From: Selenihalanaerobacter shriftii
Lineage (GTDB): Bacteria; Bacillota; Halanaerobiia; Halobacteroidales; Acetohalobiaceae
Direction: 5' to 3'
NCBI RefSeq assembly: GCF_900167185.1
Contig: NZ_FUWM01000004.1
Location: 1-64,000, forward strand
DNA: 64,000 nt
The position numbers and the translations under genes are program-made. Numbering within the stretch: the stretch's first letter is position 1; every line of letters starts with the position of its first letter. Below are positions 43,244 to 52,128 of the stretch, piece by piece. Below the pieces are notes generated by a model that was not told where the DNA came from, searched no databases, and saw nothing but the letters and a program-made list of their open reading frames with translations.

Positions 43244-43618
43244 TTATTGTATATAAGTCTTTATAGAGAGAATATAAAAAGTGACACTACCTGCTATTAA
43301 TGTCAATAAAATCTTTACAAATAATTTAGGAATTATAAATATAACTGTTATTCCCATACTTATCCACAACATAGAAATAGCCAAAATTTTCGCTTTTAAA
43401 GGTATCCCTTTCCCTTCACGGTAATCCTTAATAAATCTGCCCAATAGTTTATTACTTAAAAGCCAATTATAAAATCTTTCTGAGCTTCTCGCATAGCATA
43501 TAGCAGCAAGTAATAAAAAAGGAGTAGTAGGGATAACAGGTAATATTACTCCTATTATGCCAAGCAATACAGAAATACTTCCTATAATAATCAATAGAAT
43601 TCTAACAAAATTCTTCAT
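43244..43618 (-). CDS. DUF454 (YbaN-like) inner membrane protein
   Basis: A 124-residue membrane protein with three to four helices. The family block is GIIGVILPVIPTTPFLLLAAICYARSSERFYNWLL near 20-55, followed by DYREGKGIPLKAKI. The function is unknown. I chose the ATG at 43618 behind GAGAGGAGAGAC; the GTG-like start further upstream would read through the binding site. It lies 16 bp downstream of trmL, probably in one transcript. Confidence 0.88.
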   Translation of the reverse strand: MKNFVRILLIIIGSISVLLGIIGVILPVIPTTPFLLLAAICYARSSERFYNWLLSNKLLGRFIKDYREGKGIPLKAKILAISMLWISMGITVIFIIPKLFVKILLTLIAGSVTFYILSIKTYIQ

Positions 43619-43634
43619 CGTCTCTCCTCTCACC

Positions 43635-44093
43635 TTAAGTTAAATCCCTAAACTCCAGTTGTCTTAAAGATTCATATAAAACAACACAGACTGAATTAGC
43701 TAAATTTAAGGAACGGGCATCTCCTATCATAGGAATTCTAATACAATTCTCACTATAATGTTCAGTAATTACATCAGGTAATCCAGCTGTTTCCTTCCCA
43801 AATACCAAAAAATCGTCTTCTTTATATTTTATCTCTGTATGAAATTTAGTAGCAAACTTAGTAGCAAAGTAAAAATTATGATCTGGATACTTCTCTTCTA
43901 ACTCTTCAAAACTATCATAATAATGTACATCTAACATATCCCAATAATCTAACCCTGCTCTTCTTAAAGATTTCTCATCAGTAGAAAAGCCTAGAGGTCG
44001 AATTAAATGTAATGAAGCACCAGTGCACGCACAAGTCCTAGCAATATTACCGGTATTTGGTGGAATCTCTGGTTGATAAAGCACTATATTCAC
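43635..44093 (-). CDS. trmL: tRNA (cytidine/uridine-34 2'-O)-methyltransferase
   Basis: A 152-residue SPOUT-class methyltransferase. It starts with the signature MNIVLYQPEIPPNTGNIARTCACTG, followed by LHLIRPLGF, FGKETAGLPD near 105 and the SAM-binding knot IPMIGDARSLNLANSVCVVLYE near the end. It methylates the wobble nucleotide of certain tRNA-Leu species. The start is GTG behind AGGGAGG. Confidence 0.95.
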   Translation of the reverse strand: MNIVLYQPEIPPNTGNIARTCACTGASLHLIRPLGFSTDEKSLRRAGLDYWDMLDVHYYDSFEELEEKYPDHNFYFATKFATKFHTEIKYKEDDFLVFGKETAGLPDVITEHYSENCIRIPMIGDARSLNLANSVCVVLYESLRQLEFRDLT

Positions 44094-44138
44094 TAACCTT
44101 TACCTCCCTAATAATACAGTTCATTTAATTTTTTAAAA

Positions 44139-44603
44139 TTAAATTTTATTCAATAATTGACCTGTTTCTTCTTCAGTATATACTTTGATTCCATTTCTTT
44201 TAAATAAAGCAGCTGTTATTCCGTCACCTTCTTTTAACTTTCCATCAAAATTACCAGAATATATTTGACAGCTACCACAAGAAGGACTTCTAGCCTTAAG
44301 CAGAGCTAGGTTAACTCCATTCATCTTAGCCTGTTGCAATGCTTGATATGCACCTTCAATAAAATCACTAGTTAAATCTCTTCCATGCTTATCTATTACT
44401 TTAGCCTGCCCATCTAATACATCATTTCCATCCCCTTCTTGAATCTCAGCTGGTGGGCGCGGAATAGGCAACTGTGCTAAACTTTCTGGGCAAATAGGAA
44501 TCACCTGTATATTTTCAAATAACTTTAGTGCCTCTTCATTTTCATTGTTTTCGCCATTATATTTACAATCAAATCCTAATAAACAAGAACTAACTAAGAG
44601 CAT
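44139..44603 (-). CDS. DUF523 family protein
   Basis: A 154-residue protein with the DUF523 hallmarks: LVSSCLLGFDCKYNGEN at the start, VIPICPESLAQLPIPRPPAEI in the middle and LLKARSPSCGSCQIYSG. The conserved cysteines (SSC, C-x5-C, SPSCG) suggest metal or cluster binding. The function is not established. The ATG has AAGGGG. It lies 20 bp after the phosphorylase gene, likely in the same transcript. Confidence 0.9.
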   Translation of the reverse strand: MLLVSSCLLGFDCKYNGENNENEEALKLFENIQVIPICPESLAQLPIPRPPAEIQEGDGNDVLDGQAKVIDKHGRDLTSDFIEGAYQALQQAKMNGVNLALLKARSPSCGSCQIYSGNFDGKLKEGDGITAALFKRNGIKVYTEEETGQLLNKI

Positions 44604-44623
44604 AATTATACCCCTTTCAAAAT

Positions 44624-45469
44624 TTACTCTCCACGGTTCTCCTCTTTAATCATTGTTGGTTTCCGTAAATCATTACACCCACATTCTTGTTTGGAGTCTA
44701 TATCTCTTAAAGAATTTAATAAAATGTTTCCGATTACCTCCCCTTCATTATGAAAGAGATCACTTAATTCATCGTGAGTCCAATCTTCTACAATACCTTC
44801 AGCATAATTCACCACCAAATAAACTGCAGCATAACAAGCACCAATCTCTCTAGCTAAATAAACTTCTGGACACATAGTCTGACCTACAACATCAGCCCCA
44901 GCCTGCTTATACATCTGAATTTCAGCCGGACTTTCAAAATGTCGTCCTTCAGTAACTACATAATTCCCTCTATTAAATGCTCTACCAATAGTATTATCCT
45001 TAGATGCACCATATAGGGCTTGATGCAGGTCAGGACAGACGGCTTGCCTCATCATTAATAAATAACCTTGATTTAAATCTACATCTTTTCTTAAAGATTG
45101 ATCTATATAATCAGTAGGGACAATTACATCTCTTGGTTCTAAAAGATGATTAATTGCTCCTACTCCACCTTCCGCAAATATTTTCTTGACTCCCGCCTGC
45201 ATAAAGACCCAAAATATCTGTTGTGATGACTCACTACGACTTAAATCTTCTTGCCATTTTCTCCAACCATGCATCTTACAAGTAAGAACACGCTTTTCTC
45301 CTAATTGGAATAGTTTAAACTCCGGGCTCTTTCCATATGGAGTATCAAATATTAATCCTTTTTCTAGAATTTCAACATCATCAGCAGATAAGTCTTCAGG
45401 AAATCTTAAAGAGTAAGTACTAGAACCACCAATAATTGCATAATTAGCTTTTGGAATATTTTTAGCCAT
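44624..45469 (-). CDS. mtnP: Methylthioadenosine/purine nucleoside phosphorylase
   Basis: A 281-residue MTAP-family phosphorylase that splits 5'-methylthioadenosine or a purine nucleoside into base and ribose phosphate. Visible are YAIIGGSSTYSLRFP near 10 (phosphate-binding Gly-Gly), FAEGGVGAINHLLEPRDVIVPTDYIDQS, TEGRHFESPAEIQMYKQAGADVVGQTMCPEVYLARE with the base-binding part, and YAEGIVEDWTHDEL. I chose the ATG at 45469 behind GAGGTG. Substrate preference among MTA, inosine and others is not certain. Confidence 0.88.
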   Translation of the reverse strand: MAKNIPKANYAIIGGSSTYSLRFPEDLSADDVEILEKGLIFDTPYGKSPEFKLFQLGEKRVLTCKMHGWRKWQEDLSRSESSQQIFWVFMQAGVKKIFAEGGVGAINHLLEPRDVIVPTDYIDQSLRKDVDLNQGYLLMMRQAVCPDLHQALYGASKDNTIGRAFNRGNYVVTEGRHFESPAEIQMYKQAGADVVGQTMCPEVYLAREIGACYAAVYLVVNYAEGIVEDWTHDELSDLFHNEGEVIGNILLNSLRDIDSKQECGCNDLRKPTMIKEENRGE

Positions 45470-45563
45470 AATTAACACCTCTTTTTGTATATTGCTTAAT
45501 CAATATAACTCTATACTTAATATTTTATATTCTATACTCATTTATTCCTTCCTTTAAAAATTA

Positions 45564-46376
45564 TCAAATAATCAAACTTTTATTCACTGCTTTAGCTACT
45601 TTCTCTAAATCATCTATTAATAAAGCAAAATCACTTATAGTTAATGATTGCTCTCCATCACAAAGAGCTTCTGCTGGGTTAGGATGCATTTCTACAATAA
45701 TACCATCAGCCCCTACACTAATCCCGGCTTTAGCTAAAGGGTTAACTAAGCTCCTTTTTCCTGTTCCATGACTTGGATCTATAATTACTGGTAAATTGGT
45801 CAACTCCTTTACTAAAGCAATTGCATTTAAATCTAAAGTATTTCGTGTAGCTGTCTCAAATGTTCTAATTCCTCTTTCACAGAGTATAACATCTGGATTA
45901 CCATGAGAAATGATATATTCAGCTGATAATAACCATTCTTTAATAGTTGCTGCATAACCTCTTTTTAACATCACTGGTGTATCAACTTTTCCTAATTTCT
46001 TTAATAAACCATAATTCTGCATATTTCGAGAACCAATTTGCAGAATATCAGCATAATTATCTACTAACTCAATAGCTTCCGAATCTATTACCTCAGTAAT
46101 TATTTTAAGTCCTTTTTTTTCTCGAGCTTCAGCTAATAACTTTAGCCCTTCTTCACCTAAACCTTGGAAACTATATGGTGAGGTGCGTGGTTTAAAGGCT
46201 CCACCTCTTAGTATTTGACCTCCATTCTTTTTAACTTCTTCTGCTGCCTTAAGTATCTGTTCTCTACTTTCCACTGCACAAGGTCCAGCCATTACTACTA
46301 ATTCATTACTACCGATTTTTAACTCTCCTATCTTAACTTCTCCTTTATGATTCTTAACTTTTAAATCTTTTAACAT
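45564..46376 (-). CDS. aroF: DAHP synthase, class I-beta, behind phenylalanine T-boxes
   Basis: Second 3-deoxy-7-phosphoheptulonate synthase of the window, 270 residues. It shares [80 protein letters not shown] and [10 protein letters not shown] with the trp-operon copy. There is no chorismate mutase or ACT domain. The ATG has GGAGGGATAAATA. Two tandem T-boxes with TTC (Phe) specifiers precede it, so it is expected to respond to charged tRNA-Phe. It is monocistronic here. Confidence 0.95.
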   Translation of the reverse strand: MLKDLKVKNHKGEVKIGELKIGSNELVVMAGPCAVESREQILKAAEEVKKNGGQILRGGAFKPRTSPYSFQGLGEEGLKLLAEAREKKGLKIITEVIDSEAIELVDNYADILQIGSRNMQNYGLLKKLGKVDTPVMLKRGYAATIKEWLLSAEYIISHGNPDVILCERGIRTFETATRNTLDLNAIALVKELTNLPVIIDPSHGTGKRSLVNPLAKAGISVGADGIIVEMHPNPAEALCDGEQSLTISDFALLIDDLEKVAKAVNKSLII

Positions 46377-46414
46377 TATTTATCCCTCCAATTTTAATAT
46401 TTTTGATTTAATAA

Positions 46415-46690
46415 TATAAAAAGCCTACCTTGTTCCTCGTTAGGACGAAACAAGATAGGCTAAATTTCGTGATACCACCCTAATTAGTTACGTAAAATTA
46501 TAATGTAACTCACTAGTTTTAATTAACGGTCATTCCACCGATATAACTTACTGAATTTCAGTTATACAGCTCCAGAGCGAAATTTTAACTAAAGGTCTTT
46601 AGAGATGCTTACAGCCGATGACATCTCCTCTCTTAAAAGGATTTCCTTTAATCTACTTAACTCTTTCATAGCCTTTAAACCATATTTAAT
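46415..46690 (-). ncRNA. T-box leader, phenylalanine specifier, gene-proximal copy
   Basis: On the minus strand: stem I with GAGAGGAGATGTCATCGG, specifier TTC (Phe) at 46581-46579 at the same offset before CTGGAG as in the leucine T-boxes. The antiterminator motif AGGGTGGTATCACG is at 46468-46481. A terminator (AGCCTATCTTGTT with AACAAGGTAGGCT) ends in TTTTTAT. Confidence 0.9.
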
Positions 46691-46699
46691 TTTAGAATA

Positions 46700-47005
46700 A
46701 ATAAAAAAAGCTCTTCATTTCTGAATTCAGAAACGAAGAGCTTATTATTCGCGTTACCATTCTGATTAATTAATTATAGGTTATAGATAACCCTGCAATT
46801 AATTCACCTTACTTAAGATACGGGGGTAGACTACCCTTAATATCTCATCCCCTAGATAACGGAAGAATTCCGGCTGAGTCTACTTATATTTCAACTAGCA
46901 ACTCCAGAGAGAACTTCAGCATTAAACTTTAGGCTAAGCTCCCACTAACCTTAGCTCGCTTTACTATCATTTAAAACCTACTTTTCTCCTTCATAGTCTT
47001 TTCTT
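46700..47005 (-). ncRNA. T-box leader, phenylalanine specifier, distal copy
   Basis: On the minus strand: stem I, specifier TTC (Phe) at 46913-46911 before CTCTGGAG, a long variable middle with a GGGTAGTCTACCC hairpin, and the antiterminator motif AGAATGGTAACGCG at 46750-46763. A terminator (AAGCTCTTCGTTTCTGA with its complement) is followed by TTTTTTT. The sequence differs clearly from the proximal copy, so the tandem pair is old. Confidence 0.9.
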
Positions 47006-47077
47006 TATCATATTTTTAATTATTATAACAGTTATCTACTATACTGTCAATAGAATAATATGGAATATTATAAATTA

Positions 47078-48643
47078 TTACTTTAAAAGTTTATTAGCAT
47101 CTTCTATAGCCTCAGTTGATTCTAATTGTTCATTAGAGCTCTCAACTTGATTATTAATATCTTCTAATAATATCTCTTTAGCTTCTATAATTCTACTTAC
47201 ATTCTCTTTTAATTGGTAAGAAGCTTCTGCTACTTCATCAGTTTGACTAGCAACTTCTTCAGTCGTAGCTGAAATTTCTTCTGTTGAAGCAGTCATCTCT
47301 TGATTTCCGGCTGCCTGTTCTTCTATCACCTTTACAATATTATTTACTGTTTCAGTTATCTCTTTGACTTCACTTTCTATTAAATTAAAAATACCTTGCA
47401 CGTTATCATAAGTTTCTGCTTTCCTTTTATCCTGTTTGCCAACCATAATAGCTATGGTGGAATCGGCTGATTCTTTTATACCAGAAATAACTTTCTTTAT
47501 ATTTTCAGCAGTTTCTGCACTCATTTCAGCTAACTCACGTACCTCTTCTGCTACTACTGCAAAGCCTTGTCCTTTTTCTCCAGCTCTAGCTGCTTCTATA
47601 GCAGCATTTAAAGCTAATAAATTTGTCTGTTCAGTTATATCCATGATTCTACTAGACATTTCACTAATATCTTCTATTTTATTATTAAGAGCAAATATAG
47701 ATTCTACACCTTGCTCTACTATATTATGTCCTTGCTCTACCCTACTACTAGCTTTTTCAACCTTATCATGCACTCCAGAAATCGAATCTAAGATATTCTG
47801 TGATTTACTAGATAGCTCTTCAACTGTACTTGAAATATTAACAATTGAACTTGAAACTTGATTAATAGCAGTCGCAACTTCATCAGTATTTTCATCCATA
47901 ATTTCAACAAATTCAGAAGCATCATTTATAGAACTCTCTACTTCTTTAGCAGAATCTAACATTTCGTCTGTTCTTTCTTTCGATTTTTGGGCTTCATCCA
48001 CAGCTGAATTAGTAGCATCCTTTATCTTGTTTACTACTGTATTTAAATTTTTATTAAGTATTAATCCTATTAATATTCCTATTAAGCCACATACTAAGCT
48101 AAATATAATTGTCTTCTGTTTAATAACTTGAACCTGTTTAGAGACATTGTCTATCTCTTGATTAACTTTATTCCAAGTCTTAGCTCCATTTTGTTTAGTC
48201 AATTCAGTAATTTTATTTCCTAATTTATTCATCTTATCATAATATTTAGGGTCATTACTTAAAGTATAATTTAAAAGAGCAGTCTCGTAATCTTTCCTTA
48301 CTTTTAAGATATTATCCAATGCAGTTGTTAAATCTTTATCTTCAACTAACTCCTTCTCTTTTTTAACTAAGCTTTCTAATTCTTTAAGATTTTCTTTTAC
48401 TACTTTTAATTCACCTTCTCCTACTAACCACTTATATATCCCTAATCTAGTCTCTACTGTCTTTTGTTCAATAGGAGCATTATTCTTAGCAATCGGAATT
48501 GCCCTCTCTTTAATATAAAAGACATCTTCTTGTATGCTACTTGTATTAAGATATACTAAATAACCATTAGCTACTATTGCAATGACAATAATTAAAAAAG
48601 CAAACTGCATTTTACGTGTAGCGCTGATATTAAAGGATTTCAC
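47078..48643 (-). CDS. Methyl-accepting chemotaxis protein
   Basis: A 521-residue transmembrane chemoreceptor. TM1 spans about 13-30 ([21 protein letters not shown]). A periplasmic four-helix-bundle-like ligand domain spans about 32-175, TM2 about 178-198. A coiled-coil region without a clear HAMP signature follows, then the signalling tip [38 protein letters not shown] near 340-378. Adaptation-type Gln/Glu segments follow ([23 protein letters not shown]). The start is GTG behind GGAGGAGG. The ligand is unknown. Confidence 0.93.
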   Translation of the reverse strand: MKSFNISATRKMQFAFLIIVIAIVANGYLVYLNTSSIQEDVFYIKERAIPIAKNNAPIEQKTVETRLGIYKWLVGEGELKVVKENLKELESLVKKEKELVEDKDLTTALDNILKVRKDYETALLNYTLSNDPKYYDKMNKLGNKITELTKQNGAKTWNKVNQEIDNVSKQVQVIKQKTIIFSLVCGLIGILIGLILNKNLNTVVNKIKDATNSAVDEAQKSKERTDEMLDSAKEVESSINDASEFVEIMDENTDEVATAINQVSSSIVNISSTVEELSSKSQNILDSISGVHDKVEKASSRVEQGHNIVEQGVESIFALNNKIEDISEMSSRIMDITEQTNLLALNAAIEAARAGEKGQGFAVVAEEVRELAEMSAETAENIKKVISGIKESADSTIAIMVGKQDKRKAETYDNVQGIFNLIESEVKEITETVNNIVKVIEEQAAGNQEMTASTEEISATTEEVASQTDEVAEASYQLKENVSRIIEAKEILLEDINNQVESSNEQLESTEAIEDANKLLK

Positions 48644-48765
48644 ATATCCTCCTCCTTTGTTGTTTTAATTTTTTTCTATCTTCTGCATATTACTTTATAA
48701 TCATTATAATTAAGAGCCTCAACTTATACTGATCAAGTCAAGACTCTAATTATTAATTCTTTAAA

Positions 48766-49209
48766 CTATTTTTGAATAGGTAAATTTGATTCTTCCCAAC
48801 CTTCTATTCCCATAACTAAATCTTTAGCATTATATCCTAACACTTGTAATGCTTCTGTAACATAAGCTGCTCTAATCCCAGTCTTACAATAAGCCACTAT
48901 TAATGTTTCTTTATTAGGTAACTGATCTAGGTTATCCATTACTGAACGAATAGGAATATTTACAGCTGTGGGAATATGTCCACTTTTATATTCCGCCGGC
49001 TCCCTTACATCTAATACAAATATATCCTTACCTGTCTTCAACTTGAAATTTACACCTCTAGCAAAAATTACATCAAAATCTTCAGGAATATTATTAAGAT
49101 AATTTGTTAATTCTTTCTTCACCTGAGGTGAAGCAGCACTTGCCATACTTGAAAACGTGAAAATCATAACTATCACAAGAGTGACTAAAATTAATCTTTT
49201 TTTATGCAC
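48766..49209 (-). CDS. Exported rhodanese-like domain protein
   Basis: A 147-residue protein with a cleavable signal peptide (residues 1-25, ending SSMASAASP). A single rhodanese domain follows: DIFVLDVREPAEYKSGHIPTAVNIPIRSV and the active-site loop LIVAYCKTGIRAAYVTEAL with the catalytic Cys near 108. It probably handles sulfane sulfur outside the cytoplasmic membrane. The ATG lies behind GGAGGTG. Monocistronic. Confidence 0.9.
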   Translation of the reverse strand: MHKKRLILVTLVIVMIFTFSSMASAASPQVKKELTNYLNNIPEDFDVIFARGVNFKLKTGKDIFVLDVREPAEYKSGHIPTAVNIPIRSVMDNLDQLPNKETLIVAYCKTGIRAAYVTEALQVLGYNAKDLVMGIEGWEESNLPIQK

Positions 49210-49472
49210 ATCTTACACCTCCTTTCAAGTTCAACATTAAACAATTTATTTTAAAAACAAACATTTCTAGCTTCAATTTCTGATTTATTATTTTTATTTA
49301 TGTTAATTTATTAATATTGTTCATAATATTATATATATTGAGTAAATATAACAAAAAAGCCTTCTTTCTTAAGAAAAAAATTTAAAAATATTTAATTAAA
49401 AGAATACAGGGAGTTGTAATTATCATGTAGAATAAATAAATATAAGAATAATACTCACAAAGGAGGAAGTTT

Positions 49473-49928
49473 ATGTTCAATAATGCAAGTTTAAAAATCA
49501 TATTGGTTGCTTTGTTATTAATTACTATTGGAAGTTTATCGATTTATAGTCCTATTATTCAAGCAGGAGATATTGGAGAGCAATTTTTAAAATTATTTGG
49601 GGTAGGTTTTGTAGTAGATAAATTTGCTAAACCACTCAATAGTTTTATTAATACACTCACCTTAAATAACGGAGTACAAATTAAGAATGCAACTAAAGTA
49701 GTTCCTATTGTTACTGTTGGTTCCGGCTCATATGTAGGAGCTGTTCAAGTCTCTGGACCATCTGAACAAGTTGCTAAGGTGAAAGCAGTTGCGCAACTAG
49801 AAGGTGATTTTAAAGATGGATCCTTTCGAATTAAGGCTTTAGTGCCAGTCAATACTAAGAATCCATTAAATCAAATAGATAGAATAGAAGGAGTAGGAAT
49901 CACAGCATTAATAGATATTGGAATTTAA
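49473..49928 (+). CDS. Exported protein of unknown function
   Basis: A 151-residue protein with a signal peptide or N-terminal anchor (residues 1-30, LKIILVALLLITIGSLSIY) and a probable cleavage near IIQAGDIG. The mature part starts with a helix (QFLKLFGVGFVVDKFAKPLNSFINTLTL), then a beta-rich domain (KVVPIVTVGSGSYVGAVQVSGPSEQV, FRIKALVPVNTKNP, GITALIDIGI). I recognise no named family. It has a strong ribosome binding site (AAGGAGGAAG) and stands alone. Confidence 0.7.
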   Translation: MFNNASLKIILVALLLITIGSLSIYSPIIQAGDIGEQFLKLFGVGFVVDKFAKPLNSFINTLTLNNGVQIKNATKVVPIVTVGSGSYVGAVQVSGPSEQVAKVKAVAQLEGDFKDGSFRIKALVPVNTKNPLNQIDRIEGVGITALIDIGI

Positions 49929-49937
49929 AGTACAAAA

Positions 49938-50065
49938 AGTCAACATGTTATCCACACTTCTAAATTAAATATAGTTTCCTATATAAAAAGAAAGTCAATA
50001 GGCAACCTGCTATATAAGCAATTAACTTATATAGCAGGTAGAAAATACTCAGGAACATGTTGACT
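49938..50065. repeat. Nested inverted repeats between the unknown gene and bioA remnant
   Basis: Outer inverted repeat AGTCAACATGTT (49938-49949) and AACATGTTGACT (50054-50065), enclosing a perfect 13-bp hairpin CCTGCTATATAAG/CTTATATAGCAGG (50006-50038, 7-nt loop). There is no strong T run, so it is not a clear terminator. It may be a small palindromic mobile element or a structured 3' region of the bio cluster. Confidence 0.55.
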
Positions 50066-50085
50066 ACTTTTATTGATTGCAAAGT

Positions 50086-50507
50086 TTATTCTGTAACCTC
50101 TTCTATGCATTCATAAATTATATCTAACATATCTTGTAATTCTTTCTTTGTGCTACATAAAGATGGCATAAAGACTACTACACTACCTAAAGTTCGAATA
50201 ATCATTCTTTTTTCTCTAGCCTTCATACAAACTTTAGCCCCTATTTTTTTCTGCCAGTCATATGGTTCTTTAGTTACTTTATCTTTAACTAACTCTATAC
50301 CTATCATTAAACCTCTCTGTCGCAGATCACCTACATGATCTAATGCACCAAATTCCTCTAGCTTGTCTGCAACCTCTTTTATTTTAGGCTGAATCTTACC
50401 AATTACATCTTCATGTTCACAAGCGAACATCTTTCCGGTTCTACCAAAACTAACGGCTCAATTATTAAAGCAGCTATCTCATTATGATTCTCCTTTAATA
50501 TATCTTC
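50086..50507 (-). pseudogene. bioA: Remnant of bioA (DAPA aminotransferase)
   Basis: The frames hold the C-terminal third of BioA: FGRTGKMFACEHEDVIGKIQPKI, then VGDLRQRGLMIGIELVKDKVTKEPYDW and the end VVFMPSLCSTKKELQDMLD. A piece from earlier in BioA (HNEIAALIIEPLV) lies upstream in another frame, with about 50 residues missing between. The PLP-binding and N-terminal parts are absent. Several deletions and a frame change have destroyed the gene. Confidence 0.8.
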
Positions 50508-50920
50508 TAACAAACCTGTACTTAATTCCATGGGATCACGTTCATTTCCAATCATGATCGGGATAATTGCACTCTGACTAGGTACTAATTTATATCCTAA
50601 ATCTGTTAAACCTGTTTTTAATAATCTGATATTTCCCCATAATTCCTCCAAAATTTCGCAATTATTTCCCAGGTAATCTAACGAGGCAAGACTCGCTGCT
50701 ATAGTTCCAGGTGATAAAACTGTAGAATAAATAAATGTTCTTGCCTTTAAGATTAAAATGTTCAACTGTACCGGCTCCTTCTTTACCTAATACTCCAATA
50801 CCATGAGCATCACCTACTGCTGTGGTAAGCACTCCTACATTAGCCATGTAACCGGTATTAAAGATAATTGCTGCTTCAGCACCTTTAAATTCTGCTACAT
50901 TAGTTGCGGGTTTTATAAAG
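50508..50920 (-). pseudogene. bioF: Remnant of bioF (8-amino-7-oxononanoate synthase)
   Basis: BioF pieces in the right order but broken: FKGAEAAIIFNTGYMANVGVLTTAVG, directly joined to DAHGIGVLGKEGAGTVEHFNLKGK (about 90 residues lost between). In another frame follow RTFIYSTVLSPGTIAASLASLDYL and a C-terminal SQSAIIPIMIGNE. The PLP-lysine segment (TFSKALG) is gone. It then runs into bioA sequence by deletion. Confidence 0.8.
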
Positions 50921-50953
50921 AATACCCGACCGCATTTTTACTCTCCTTACTTA

Positions 50954-51922
50954 TTAAATTAATCCTAAGTCTTTAATCATTTGAATATCCTCTGTTGCTT
51001 CTCGGCCTTTAGTAGTTAAATAGTTACCAATTAATAATCCATTCACTCCTGCTAATACTCCTAGAGACTGTAAATCTCTTAAATTATCTTCACGACCTCC
51101 ACCATATCTAATTAACTTATCCGGCAAAATAAATCTAAATATGGCTATAGTCTTTAAAATTTCTAATGGTTCCAATCTTTCATTATCTTCTAGAGGAGTT
51201 CCTTCTACTGGATTAAGAATATTAATCGGTACAGAATCTACGTCCAGCCTTTTTAATTCAAAAGCCATTTCAATTCTATCTGCAAAACTCTCACCTAAAC
51301 CGATAATTCCACCACAACAGATTTCTAATCCTACTTCTTTGACATTAGCAACAGTCTCTACTCGTTCTTGATAATTATGAGTTGTACATATTTCTGAAAA
51401 ATAACTCCGTGATGTTTCTAGATTATGATGATACCTATTTAATCCTGAACCTGCTAATTCTTCAGCTGCCTTCTTACTTAATGTTCCTAATGAAAGACAG
51501 ACTTTTAAATCCGTCTCTTGATTCAATCGTTTAATTACTTTAATTAATTTCTGTACTTCACCGTCACTTATTACACCTTTACCACTAGTAACTATCCCAA
51601 AATGGTCTGCTCCCTGCTCTTCCTTCTTTTTAGCCTTTTCTATTATCTCATCCTCAAGTAACATTGAATAATCTGTTACCTCTACGTCATAATGAGCAGA
51701 TTGAGCACAGAACTTACAATCCTCAGAACAGCTTCCGGATTTAGCATTAACAATAGAACAAAAGTCTATCTCTCCATCGGTAAATTTATCAGTTATCTTT
51801 TTAGACATGACAATTAAATCTAATATCTGGTTATCATTTACTTTACTTAACTCTTTTGCTTCTTCTACCGTTATATCTTCGCCCACCATTACTTTATCAA
51901 AGATTTCTTCTATTCTCTCCAT
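50954..51922 (-). CDS. bioB: Biotin synthase
   Basis: Radical SAM enzyme that inserts sulfur into dethiobiotin, about 322 residues. The radical SAM triad is CSEDCKFCAQS near 60, preceded by FCSIVNAKSGS. YHHNLETSRSYF, CCGGIIGLGES, NPVEGTPL and YGGGREDNLRDLQ with the auxiliary-cluster Arg follow. It looks intact, unlike bioF and bioA just downstream. I chose the ATG at 51922 (MERIEEIF), 11-13 nt after the GGAGGAG; a GTG at 51934 lies inside that binding site. A BirA-like operator and a good promoter lie upstream. Confidence 0.95.
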   Translation of the reverse strand: MERIEEIFDKVMVGEDITVEEAKELSKVNDNQILDLIVMSKKITDKFTDGEIDFCSIVNAKSGSCSEDCKFCAQSAHYDVEVTDYSMLLEDEIIEKAKKKEEQGADHFGIVTSGKGVISDGEVQKLIKVIKRLNQETDLKVCLSLGTLSKKAAEELAGSGLNRYHHNLETSRSYFSEICTTHNYQERVETVANVKEVGLEICCGGIIGLGESFADRIEMAFELKRLDVDSVPINILNPVEGTPLEDNERLEPLEILKTIAIFRFILPDKLIRYGGGREDNLRDLQSLGVLAGVNGLLIGNYLTTKGREATEDIQMIKDLGLI

Positions 51923-51948
51923 ATTATTAAACACTCCTCCTAAAGTTA

Positions 51949-51977
51949 TGTTAACTATTTAATTAAATTGGTTGACA
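51949..51977 (-). promoter_or_regulatory. Candidate BirA (biotin repressor) operator
   Basis: TGTTAACT and GGTTGACA separated by 13 nt form an imperfect palindrome like the BirA consensus TGTwAACC-N-GGTTwACA. It lies between the bioB promoter and the start codon. Binding is inferred from pattern and context. Confidence 0.5.
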
Positions 51978-52016
51978 ATAAAATTAAAAAATAATTGCAA
52001 ATCAAAAGTTAATACT

Positions 52017-52045
52017 ATTATATAAATAATTCCAGAGTATGTCAA
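52017..52045 (-). promoter_or_regulatory. Sigma-A promoter of bioB
   Basis: On the minus strand TTGACA (52040-52045), a 17-nt spacer and a perfect TATAAT (52017-52022). Confidence 0.85.
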
Positions 52046-52128
52046 CCCAATATTAAAATGCGTTAACGCAAATTTGTACCTCTTCTTTAGTTAACAATTA
52101 ACAATCAGTTTATAATTAAATCCTAATG

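Noticed and set aside
44653-44853. Plus-strand frame of 66 codons with His-rich composition
   Set aside because: It is antisense to the phosphorylase gene and lacks any start signal.
47436-47861. A 141-codon open frame on the plus strand
   Set aside because: It is antisense to the conserved signalling domain of the chemoreceptor, has no ribosome binding site, and its composition mirrors the codon pattern of the real gene.
50662-50847. Small frames at 50403-50847 as independent genes
   Set aside because: Their residues are clear BioF/BioA fragments joined by deletions; treated as pseudogenes.
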